Of a stretch of 8,433 nucleotides of DNA, positions 1 to 5,388 are shown one piece after another (the first letter of the stretch is position 1; every line of letters starts with the position of its first letter). Location: contig CABQAA010000078.1 in the NCBI GenBank assembly GCA_902461995.1, positions 1 to 8,433 of the forward strand, in the 5' to 3' direction. The notes below the pieces were generated by a model, which saw nothing but the letters and a program-made list of their open reading frames with translations, was not told the origin of the DNA and made no database searches. The position numbers were made by a program, and so were the translations under genes. The stretch is from an uncultured Oscillospiraceae bacterium. Its GTDB lineage: Bacteria; Bacillota; Clostridia; Oscillospirales; Acutalibacteraceae.

Positions 1-102
1 CGTTTGTTCGGTGTGCTGCTTCTATATATTGGCGTTAAAGAACTGTTCTGCAAGTCTCCCAAAAAAGAGGAGAAACCCCTGGAAAATCCGGCAAAGGAAT
101 AG
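1..102 (+). CDS. C-terminal end of a membrane protein, possibly TauE/SafE-family permease (partial)
   Basis: An open frame runs in from the left edge and stops at TAG 100-102, giving 33 residues. They form a hydrophobic stretch (FGVLLLYIGVKELF) followed by a lysine- and glutamate-rich tail (KSPKKEEKPLENPAKE). A last transmembrane helix of the form FGxxLLYIGxxELF followed by a short charged cytoplasmic tail is typical of the C-terminus of TauE/SafE-type sulfite/anion exporters. That assignment rests on one helix only and is tentative. The gene ends two bases before a perfect hairpin, so it is the last gene of its transcription unit. Other multi-pass membrane families could end the same way. 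Confidence 0.5.
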   Translation, partial: RLFGVLLLYIGVKELFCKSPKKEEKPLENPAKE

Positions 103-103
103 C

Positions 104-135
104 AAAAGGGCACGGGAATATTCCCGTGCCCTTTT
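104..135. terminator. Bidirectional intrinsic terminator between convergent genes
   Basis: A perfect 16-bp inverted repeat (arm AAAAGGGCACGGGAAT, 104-119, and its reverse complement, 120-135) has A residues at its left end and five T residues at 132-136. Read on either strand, it gives a GC-rich stem followed by a U run. It lies between the plus-strand permease tail, which stops at 102, and the minus-strand surface protein, which stops at 148. It can therefore terminate both convergent transcripts. Confidence 0.9.
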
Positions 136-147
136 TATGGCAACCGT

Positions 148-1956
148 TTATTTGCTGCGAGCCTTTTTCTTGGAAATCATCATGGCGCCAAAAGCCACCG
201 CCGTGGCACAAACCGCGAGAACGGGCAGCGCAGCCGCGCCTGTCGTCGGATTCGCTTCCTTGGAGAGAATCACGAAGGGGGAGAAGGAATCGGCCAGGAA
301 CACCACTTTGCCATCCTTGAAGGTGGCGTCCACTTTTTCATACGTGCCGTCATCCTTGACGTGGTACAGCGCGTATTCGCGGCCGGTTTCGGTCTTGAAA
401 GCAATGGTAACCCGGACATGACCGTCTTCGAGTTTAACCACTTCGTCGCCCTTCATAAGCGAGATGTCAAACGCCGCATCGGCCTGATCGTAAGGCGCTT
501 TTTCCACCAGATCCGCCACCGTCTCGTCCTCATCGGGGTCGAGGGGAAGCACCACCAGCGTAACGTCTTCAGGCAGGGTCACTCCGGTTTCGGCCTCCAC
601 GGTGATGCCGTTTTCCTTGTCTTCGGCCTTGCCGTCTTCAATCGGCGTGACCGTGGGGGTTTCGCCGGGGACCTCCGTCTTGACGGCAGCCACGGCGGGA
701 GCGTCCTTCACCAGCACGCCGGCGGTGGGATAGCACATAAAGAGCCAGCCGTACCGCGGGCCTTTCACCGCACTGTAGTCATGCGACGTGGCCCAGCTGC
801 CGATTTCGGTACCGTTCGCGAGGAAGGTGATGACGAGCTTGCCCGCCTCATTCGGGGTGAATTTCGCGCTGAGGGCGAAGACGTTGTCCGTGGCGGTCAC
901 GGGGGTTTCGAGAGTCAAGGCGTTGTTTTCCGCTTTGCCCGAGACATTGCTCTCGATCATCGAAAGTTTGGCCTTGCCATCTTCGGTGCAGGAGAAATGG
1001 AAGGCCGCCTCGTCGAGATAGTCGGAACCGTTTTTGGTTTCCTTACCCGTCACGCCGAAGGACCAGGCAACCGCGTCACCGGCCTTCATGCTGCCAAGAT
1101 CCAATTTAGCCGTGGAGGTGAAGCCCTCGGTGATGGCGGTGTCCCCAAGGGAGAGTCTCCAGAAGGGGCCGGTTTTCATATTGGCCGGGATGCTGCTGCC
1201 GAACAGCTTATAGCTGCCGTCAGCCTGTTTGACGGCGGCACCGTAACCGTCCTCCGTCACCCAGGAGCCTTTGTCGAGGGTGGAGAACTGCGGGACCGTG
1301 GCCAGGACGCCGGCGGTGGGATAGCAGGCAAACATCCAGCCGTAGCGCGGACCTTTGACCTTGCTGTAGTCATGGGAAGTGTCCCAGCCACCGATCTTCG
1401 TACCGTTCGCATAGAAGGTGATGACGAGCTTGCCCGCCTCATTCGGCGCGAAGGTCGCCTTAAGCGCGAAGACGTTGTTGGTGGCGACCACGGGGGTTTC
1501 GAGAACCAGGGCGTTGTTCTCCGGCTTGCCCGAGACGTTGCTCTCGATCATCGAAAGCTTGGCTTTGCCGTCTTCGGTGCAGGAGAAATGGAAAGCCGCT
1601 TCGTCCAGGTAATCGGACCCGGCGTTGGTCTCGGTTCCGGTGACGCCGAAAGACCAGGCAACGAGATCCCCAGCCTTGATATTGCTGAGGTCGAGTTCCA
1701 CATAGGACTCAAAGCCCTTGCTGAAATCGCCGCCCGCGATCAGATCGCGGAACGTCACATACGGGCCCGGCTTCATGTTGGAGGGTTCCGCTGCACCCTT
1801 CAAGAGCCAGCGTCCGTCCTGCTGCAGGGTGGCGGTGCCGTCTCCGCCCCAGGGGCCTGTCGAGTCCCCGGCAGCAAAGGCCGGAACAGCCAGGCCGACG
1901 GACAAACAGAGGCAAAGGCAGACAGAAACCGCCGCCGACACGATTTTTTTCTTCAT
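148..1956 (-). CDS. Secreted, sortase-anchored surface protein with two tandem ~160-residue repeats
   Basis: This is a 602-residue cell-surface protein of unknown ligand. The start is the ATG at 1956, preceded by AAAAGGAGG seven bases upstream; a longer in-frame start at 2016 has no ribosome binding site and would bury the signal peptide. Residues 1-28 form a Sec signal peptide (MKKK, hydrophobic core, VPAFA cleavage site). Residues about 58-219 and 257-416 are two homologous modules, rich in predicted beta strand, that share a 32-residue identical block (113-144 and 310-341). Each carries two cysteines at equivalent positions (126/211 and 323/408). Residues about 420-445 are a Pro/Thr/Glu linker. 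Residues 450-565 resemble the beta-rich stalk modules of gut clostridial surface proteins (EYALYHVKDDGTYEKVDA, then a DSFSPFVIL end). The C-terminus is a sorting signal: NPTTG at 569-573, a hydrophobic helix, and KKKARSK. Attachment to peptidoglycan by a sortase is inferred; the repeat family is not one I recognise. Confidence 0.9.
   Translation of the reverse strand: MKKKIVSAAVSVCLCLCLSVGLAVPAFAAGDSTGPWGGDGTATLQQDGRWLLKGAAEPSNMKPGPYVTFRDLIAGGDFSKGFESYVELDLSNIKAGDLVAWSFGVTGTETNAGSDYLDEAAFHFSCTEDGKAKLSMIESNVSGKPENNALVLETPVVATNNVFALKATFAPNEAGKLVITFYANGTKIGGWDTSHDYSKVKGPRYGWMFACYPTAGVLATVPQFSTLDKGSWVTEDGYGAAVKQADGSYKLFGSSIPANMKTGPFWRLSLGDTAITEGFTSTAKLDLGSMKAGDAVAWSFGVTGKETKNGSDYLDEAAFHFSCTEDGKAKLSMIESNVSGKAENNALTLETPVTATDNVFALSAKFTPNEAGKLVITFLANGTEIGSWATSHDYSAVKGPRYGWLFMCYPTAGVLVKDAPAVAAVKTEVPGETPTVTPIEDGKAEDKENGITVEAETGVTLPEDVTLVVLPLDPDEDETVADLVEKAPYDQADAAFDISLMKGDEVVKLEDGHVRVTIAFKTETGREYALYHVKDDGTYEKVDATFKDGKVVFLADSFSPFVILSKEANPTTGAAALPVLAVCATAVAFGAMMISKKKARSK
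709..1188 (-). repeat. Coding repeat unit 2 of the surface protein
   Basis: This segment encodes residues 257-416 of the surface protein. It is near-identical over long stretches, at both DNA and protein level, to the unit at 1300-1785, with an offset of 591 bp through most of its length. The conserved middle (from GSDYLDEAAF onward) is identical in protein, but many third codon positions differ. The outer part of the repeat (residues 262-290) is more diverged. Confidence 0.9.
1300..1785 (-). repeat. Coding repeat unit 1 of the surface protein
   Basis: This segment encodes residues 58-219 and is the partner of the unit at 709-1188. It carries the same order of motifs: PxNMKxGP, VAWSFGVTG, GSDYLDEAAF, NEAGKLVITF, SHDYS, VKGPRYGW and CYPTAGVL. 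A two-residue length difference near the start shifts the register from 199 to 197 residues. Confidence 0.9.
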
Positions 1957-2037
1957 ACAACATCCTCCTTTTAACAACTGCTTTTCCCTGACAACCCATA
2001 TGGCAGCCACATACATAAAAATATGGATTGCATTACT

Positions 2038-2066
2038 AGTATAGTCACAACTTTACAAACTGTCAA
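2038..2066 (-). promoter_or_regulatory. Sigma-A-type promoter of the surface protein gene
   Basis: On the minus strand, TTGACA (2066-2061) and TATACT (2043-2038) are separated by exactly 17 bases. The expected transcription start is near 2031, leaving a leader of about 75 bases before the ATG at 1956. The leader contains an ATG at 2016 that lacks a ribosome binding site. Confidence 0.8.
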
Positions 2067-2079
2067 CAGAAGTCGACAG
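2060..2079. promoter_or_regulatory. Inverted repeat overlapping the -35 box, candidate operator
   Basis: The arms CTGTCAAC (2060-2067) and GTCGACAG (2072-2079) are an inverted repeat with one mismatch around a 4-base centre. The left arm contains the -35 box of the surface gene promoter (2061-2066), so a bound protein could block RNA polymerase. No binding protein is known from the sequence; the operator role is inferred from position. Confidence 0.4.
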
Positions 2080-2150
2080 AATTTTTCAATCTTGAGACCA
2101 ACACCGGTAAATTTTCCATAAATACCCAGACTTTGAGGGCTGCCGCTTTT

Positions 2151-2330
2151 TTATGCAGGAGGGTGTCGGGACAGCGAAGACGTTCCCTGATCCGTTCGTT
2201 CTTCTGCCCTATGAAAGGCGGCTTTTTCCGCCATTTTAGCCAGTTTCACCATGGCGGTTAATGTTTTTCGGTTTTGAGGAGATAACTTACGGATAACATC
2301 CGTCCACTCGTCTTTCAACGACCCCTGCAT
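2151..2330 (-). CDS. Small 59-aa protein resembling the C-terminal tail of the adjacent XRE regulator
   Basis: The ORF starts with ATG at 2330, behind a strong AAAGGAGGAAGGG ribosome binding site (2345-2333), and ends at TAA 2153-2151. The product begins MQGSLKDEWTDVIRKLSP and is mostly charged and helical in character, with no membrane segment or signal. Residues 8-29 align without gaps to residues 75-96 of the XRE regulator encoded divergently at 2494. E, T, D, L, L, M and K are identical at matching positions. The last 15 residues look unstructured. It has its own likely promoter at 2365-2393. Function is unknown. One inference is a partner that binds the regulator's tail region, since the two share this segment. 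It could also be a remnant of a second regulator gene, although the intact frame and good ribosome binding site argue for expression. Confidence 0.65.
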   Translation of the reverse strand: MQGSLKDEWTDVIRKLSPQNRKTLTAMVKLAKMAEKAAFHRAEERTDQGTSSLSRHPPA

Positions 2331-2364
2331 AACCCTTCCTCCTTTCTATAAAATTATTAATTAT

Positions 2365-2393
2365 AAAATATCATATATTTAATATTTTGTCAA
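2365..2393 (-). promoter_or_regulatory. Promoter of the 59-aa small gene
   Basis: On the minus strand, TTGACA (2393-2388) is followed after 17 bases by TATTTT (2370-2365). The -10 box is embedded in TGATATTTTATAA, which closely matches the TGATATTCTAATA context of the regulator's own promoter on the other strand. An AT-rich inverted repeat (AAAATAT at 2365-2371 and ATATTTT at 2382-2388) spans the region between the boxes. The direct repeat TATAAAAT at 2347-2354 and 2362-2369 lies at its leading edge. Confidence 0.6.
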
Positions 2394-2434
2394 ATCCTGG
2401 AACTCTGTTTTTACAATATAAACAGGGAAGGTTC

Positions 2435-2463
2435 TTGCAAGTTTTTTAATTTTTTGATATTCT
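2435..2463 (+). promoter_or_regulatory. Promoter of the XRE regulator gene
   Basis: TTGCAA (2435-2440) is followed by 17 bases and then TATTCT (2458-2463). The predicted transcript starts near 2470, about 24 bases before the TTG start codon. The -10 box lies inside the palindrome at 2454-2471. Confidence 0.6.
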
Positions 2464-2471
2464 AATATCAA
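2454..2471. promoter_or_regulatory. Palindromic operator candidate over the XRE -10 box
   Basis: TTGATATT and AATATCAA form perfect 8-bp arms around a CT centre. The palindrome covers the -10 box and the likely transcription start of the regulator gene, the usual place for an autorepressor operator of a dimeric HTH protein. The half-site TGATATT recurs on the minus strand at 2373-2367 at the same offset from the small gene's -10 box. Regulation of both promoters by one protein is an inference. Confidence 0.6.
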
Positions 2472-2493
2472 ATATCGGAAGGAAGGGCATACC

Positions 2494-2850
2494 TTGCGTA
2501 GCCGGATTAAAACACTTCGAAAAGCTCTCGGATTAAATCAAACGGATTTTGCCAAGCAGCTTGGATTAACACAAACGTCGCTGTCCATGAAGGAGAGCGG
2601 CCGAAGTGTGCTGACCGAAAAAAACGTCAAGCTGATTTGTTCCACATTTCATGTCAATGAGGAATGGCTTCGCCGCGGGCAGGGCGACATGTTTGCCGCG
2701 TCGCCTTACGAAAAGGAACTCACAGATATTTTTGAGACCCTGACAGTCGAAACGCAGCAATGTTTGCTGCAGATGGCTAAAGAATTGCTTCGTGTGCAGC
2801 AACGACTGCTGGACAAAACGGCGAAAATCCAGGAATCGGACCCTATGTAA
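2494..2850 (+). CDS. XRE/Cro-family helix-turn-helix transcriptional regulator
   Basis: This 118-residue DNA-binding protein starts at a TTG at 2494, with GGAAGGAAGGG at 2478-2488 as ribosome binding site. Residues about 4-62 are a complete HTH_3 domain: IKTLRKALGLNQTDFAKQLG, the recognition helix around TQTSLSMKESGR (26-37), and the closing motif VNEEWLRRGQGDMF (54-67) typical of phage- and gut-Firmicute-type XRE repressors. Residues 74-110 are a charged amphipathic helical tail that could mediate dimerisation. The divergent 59-aa gene encodes a protein similar to this tail. The palindrome over its promoter suggests autorepression. Its base composition is clearly more AT-rich than the van genes that follow, which fits separate ancestry. 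It is probably not in the downstream operon, because a strong hairpin follows its stop codon. Confidence 0.9.
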   Translation: MRSRIKTLRKALGLNQTDFAKQLGLTQTSLSMKESGRSVLTEKNVKLICSTFHVNEEWLRRGQGDMFAASPYEKELTDIFETLTVETQQCLLQMAKELLRVQQRLLDKTAKIQESDPM

Positions 2851-2853
2851 TCC

Positions 2854-2882
2854 AATCCCCCCTGCATCATGCAGGGGGGATT
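2854..2882. terminator. Hairpin terminator after the XRE gene
   Basis: Arms AATCCCCCCTGCAT (2854-2867) and ATGCAGGGGGGATT (2869-2882) are perfectly complementary around a single central base, leaving a very stable stem with a small loop. The following bases (TTATTAT) are U-rich but not a clean U run. It begins four bases after the regulator's stop codon and separates it from the antiporter operon. Confidence 0.7.
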
Positions 2883-2905
2883 ATTATAAGGCTTCTTCTT
2901 TAAAT

Positions 2906-2938
2906 TTTCAGAAAACCTTAAGAGTATTGCTTCTGAAA
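2906..2938. promoter_or_regulatory. Inverted repeat upstream of the antiporter operon
   Basis: TTTCAGAA (2906-2913) and TTCTGAAA (2931-2938) are perfect 8-bp inverted arms separated by 17 bases. The right arm overlaps the proposed -35 element of the operon promoter. It could be a split operator or a weak hairpin; its role is not established. Confidence 0.35.
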
Positions 2939-2961
2939 TTATCGGAAAAGGATGGTATGCT
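2933..2961 (+). promoter_or_regulatory. Weak promoter candidate for the nhaC-van operon
   Basis: CTGAAA (2933-2938), 17 bases and TATGCT (2956-2961) give a recognisable but non-consensus promoter. It would start transcription near 2968, just before the GGAGGGGG ribosome binding site of the antiporter gene at 2980. No better match is visible between the hairpin at 2854-2882 and the gene. Confidence 0.4.
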
Positions 2962-2994
2962 AACGAACGGACAACACATGGAGGGGGATTTGGA

Positions 2995-4446
2995 TTGGAA
3001 GAAAAGAAAAAGCTGGAGTTCTATGGCGGTGCCTGGATGTCGTTCCTGCCCTTTGTGCTTTTTCTCGTATTTATTGTACTCACGACCTTTCATTTCGGCT
3101 CGATATCGGACGGCGCCCTGTGGCTGCCGGCCTTTCTCGCACTGATCATCGCCTTTTTCTTTGCCAAAGACAAAAAAGAATACGCGGAAACCATGATCAG
3201 CGGGATGGCGAGCAAAGAAGCCATCATTCCGGTGGTTTGCTGGCTGTTTGCGGGAGTTTTCTCCCGAATTTTAAGAGAATCGGGACTGGCCGCCGGCGTT
3301 GCGGGCATCGCGGCGGGCATCGGCGTTGGCGGTACCCTGTTCACCATCATCACCTTTATCGCCTCTGCGCTGTTTGCCACGGCTTCGGGGACCGGATTCG
3401 GCACTATCGCGGCGGGCATGGGGGTTTTGTATCCGGCCGGGCTGGCCCTCGGCGGCCATCCGGGGCTGCTCGCGGGCGCGATCATCTCGGGTGCCGCGTT
3501 CGGGGATAATCTGGCTCCGGTCTCCGACACCACCATCTGTTCGGCCACATCTCAAGGCGTGGATGTGCCGGGTGTGGTCCGGTCACGGCTCAAATATGCG
3601 GTCGCGGCCGGAGTCCTGACCATCGCAGGGCTCGGCATTGCGGGGATGTTTCTCTCCGGCAGTGCGGCGGGAAGCGGGACTTATTCCTATAATCCCTGGA
3701 CCCTGCTGATGTTTCTGCCGGTGGCGCTGACCATTTTTGTGGCGGTGAAATCGGGCGACATCATCATTGCCGCGACCATCGGCATCGTGTCGGGGGCTGT
3801 TGTAGCCGTGGCGGCCGGGCTGATGGATTTCGTACAGATCGACGTGGCGGACGCCGTGAAACCCGCGCTGTTCACAGTGTCGGGCGAGGGTCTCGACCGC
3901 ACCGTCGGAGGGGTTCTGTATACCGGCTTGTCCAGCATGATCCAGGTGATCATCCTCGCGCTGCTGCTGTTCGGCTGCACGGCCATCATGCGGGCGGGAG
4001 GCGGCGACGAAAAGCTGCTCGGGGTCCTCGGCCGGGTGGTGAAGGGCGCACGCGGCGCTGAAGTGGTTATTTCGGTCATGGTGATCGTCCTGTCTGCCCT
4101 GATGGGCTTGAATGCTCCGGCGATCCTCGCCATCGGCGCTTCCTTTGCAGCTCCGCTGGCCAAACGGTACGGGATCAGCCCCTACCGGACCGCCAACCTG
4201 CTCGACGCTCAGTCGAACACCCTGTGTTACTGCCTGCCCTGGACGCCCGCCGTCGTGTACACGCTGGGATTTGCGGCCGACAGCGCGAATCCCCTGACCG
4301 CGCTGCAGGTGACCCCCTTTGTCTTTTATTCGTTTGCCATGATGGTGGTGATGGCAATCACCATCGTGTTTGGAATCGGCCGGAGGGACGGATTGGATAA
4401 AGCCAACGCCGGCCCTGCCCGGCAAACGGAAAAGGTGGAATCATAG
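2995..4446 (+). CDS. nhaC: NhaC-family Na+/H+ antiporter
   Basis: This 483-residue polytopic membrane protein is predicted to exchange Na+ for H+ across the cytoplasmic membrane. The start is a TTG at 2995 with GGAGGGGG at 2980-2987; the nearby ATG at 2978 is out of frame. Hydrophobic segments run along almost the whole length. The motif GDNLAPVSDTT at residues 170-180, preceded by FATASGTGFGT (127-137), is the signature region of the NhaC/MleN branch of the Na_H_antiporter family. A second half with GLNAPAILAIGASF (371-384) and DAQSNTLCYCLPWTP (404-418) matches the expected internal layout. Length is normal for NhaC. Some relatives exchange malate/lactate or other anions, so the exact substrate is not fixed by sequence. 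It is the first gene of the operon; vanW starts one base after its stop codon, which implies co-transcription and probable translational coupling. Confidence 0.85.
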   Translation: MEEKKKLEFYGGAWMSFLPFVLFLVFIVLTTFHFGSISDGALWLPAFLALIIAFFFAKDKKEYAETMISGMASKEAIIPVVCWLFAGVFSRILRESGLAAGVAGIAAGIGVGGTLFTIITFIASALFATASGTGFGTIAAGMGVLYPAGLALGGHPGLLAGAIISGAAFGDNLAPVSDTTICSATSQGVDVPGVVRSRLKYAVAAGVLTIAGLGIAGMFLSGSAAGSGTYSYNPWTLLMFLPVALTIFVAVKSGDIIIAATIGIVSGAVVAVAAGLMDFVQIDVADAVKPALFTVSGEGLDRTVGGVLYTGLSSMIQVIILALLLFGCTAIMRAGGGDEKLLGVLGRVVKGARGAEVVISVMVIVLSALMGLNAPAILAIGASFAAPLAKRYGISPYRTANLLDAQSNTLCYCLPWTPAVVYTLGFAADSANPLTALQVTPFVFYSFAMMVVMAITIVFGIGRRDGLDKANAGPARQTEKVES

Positions 4447-4447
4447 C

Positions 4448-5299
4448 ATGCTCCGACAAGTCAAAACCAAACTCAAGACCTGGTTTCCCTGGCTGTCCGC
4501 CCTGCGCCGCCTGCTGCAGGAGGCGTGGTTTTATCTGAAGATGCGCCTGGACGGCAACCGATACGCGCGGGAACGGGATGAGCCGCTGCCTGTCAAGGTG
4601 TTTACGGCAGGGACCGTACTGCTCAATGAAAACAGCGGCCACGACATGGTGTACCAGCGCAACAAGGTGGAGAATCTGAAGCTTGCAGCCGCGACGGTGG
4701 ACCGTATTGTGATCCGACCGGGGGAAACCTTCTCCTTCTGGCAGCTCGTTCGCCACGCGGACGACAAAGAGCCGTATAAAGAGGGCCTCTGTCTTGTGAA
4801 CGGCCAAATCGTCGCGGTGAAAGGCGGGGGGTTGTGCCAGCTGAGCAATCTGCTGTTCTGGCTGTTCCTCCACACGCCGCTGACCATCGTCGAACGCCAT
4901 CCCCACGCAGTGGAATCCTTTCCCCTGCCTCCCAGCGACATTCCGGACGGAACCGACGCGACGGTCAACGAGGGATGGCTGGACCTCAAGCTGCGCAACG
5001 ACACGCCGACCACCTATCAAGTCGTGCTCTGGTTCGATGAGGAATGTCTGCAGGGCGCGGTCCGGGCCGACCGGGCGGACGACACCCGGTATGAAATCGC
5101 GGGGCGGAACCTCGTCTATATTCGGGAAGGCGGCAAGCTGTATCAGGAGACCGATATCTGCCGGCTGGGGTTTGACCGGAAAACAGGGGAACCGACCTCC
5201 GATGTGCGGCTTTACCACAACCGCTGCCGCATCGGATACGACTTGCCCCCCGACACCCCGATAGAGGACCGGGACCAGACCCCGCAGGCCGCCCTCTGA
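4448..5299 (+). CDS. vanW: VanW family protein of the vanG/vanB type
   Basis: This 283-residue protein strongly resembles VanW of glycopeptide-resistance operons; VanW has no established biochemical role. The ATG at 4448 lies one base after the nhaC stop, with AAAGGTGGA upstream. Recognisable stretches include RYARERDEP, LYxN-like LLNENSGHDMVYQRNKVENL (58-77), LKLAAATVD, PGETFSFWQLVRHAD (91-105), GGGLCQLSNLLFWLFLHTPL (126-145), IVERHPH (147-153) and GTDATVNEGWLDLK (168-181). There is no signal peptide. The first 34 residues are basic and amphipathic (KLKTWFPWL, RRLLQEAWFYLKMRL), which may hold it to the inner membrane face. A C-terminal section (about 205-283) contains further cysteines. The order vanW-vanG-vanXY matches vanG operons. 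It belongs to the short VanW type without YoaR/G5 domains. Confidence 0.92.
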   Translation: MLRQVKTKLKTWFPWLSALRRLLQEAWFYLKMRLDGNRYARERDEPLPVKVFTAGTVLLNENSGHDMVYQRNKVENLKLAAATVDRIVIRPGETFSFWQLVRHADDKEPYKEGLCLVNGQIVAVKGGGLCQLSNLLFWLFLHTPLTIVERHPHAVESFPLPPSDIPDGTDATVNEGWLDLKLRNDTPTTYQVVLWFDEECLQGAVRADRADDTRYEIAGRNLVYIREGGKLYQETDICRLGFDRKTGEPTSDVRLYHNRCRIGYDLPPDTPIEDRDQTPQAAL

Positions 5300-5388
5300 A
5301 AGCCCCGGCACTTTGCCGTGCGCCCCGCGGAATGCGGAGCGCGGCGCGGCGAAGGATTCAGGCAAAAGCGAAAGGATGAGTCACCACT
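5300..5388 (+). other. GC-rich vanW-vanG intergenic spacer with small hairpins
   Basis: The 89-base gap is the only sizeable one inside the operon. It is very GC-rich and includes a perfect small stem (CGGCA 5306-5310, TGCCG 5314-5318) and several weaker GC pairings around 5320-5350. None is followed by a U run, so this is not an intrinsic terminator. It may act as an mRNA processing or stability element, but nothing in the sequence proves that. Confidence 0.35.

Noticed and set aside
709..1785. CRISPR array or mobile element explanation for the long direct repeats
   Set aside because: There are two units of about 480 bp within one intact reading frame, with no spacers, terminal inverted repeats or transposase; they are protein-domain repeats.
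361..1974. 537-aa plus-strand open frame opposite the surface protein gene
   Set aside because: It is the antisense shadow of the surface protein; the product is Arg/Gly/His-rich with no recognisable domain, while the minus strand encodes signal peptide, repeats and anchor.
1957..2016. Upstream in-frame start giving a 622-aa surface protein
   Set aside because: There is no ribosome binding site before the ATG at 2016, and the longer form would put 20 residues ahead of a textbook signal peptide. The ATG at 1956 has AGGAGG.
2321..2882. Similarity between the small gene's start (ATGCAGGGG) and the 3' arm of the hairpin at 2869
   Set aside because: Only about nine bases match, with no extension; chance is sufficient in a G-rich stretch.
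4358..5365. 335-aa minus-strand open frame opposite vanW
   Set aside because: It is a shadow in GC-rich DNA; the plus strand carries clear VanW motifs and tight operon spacing.
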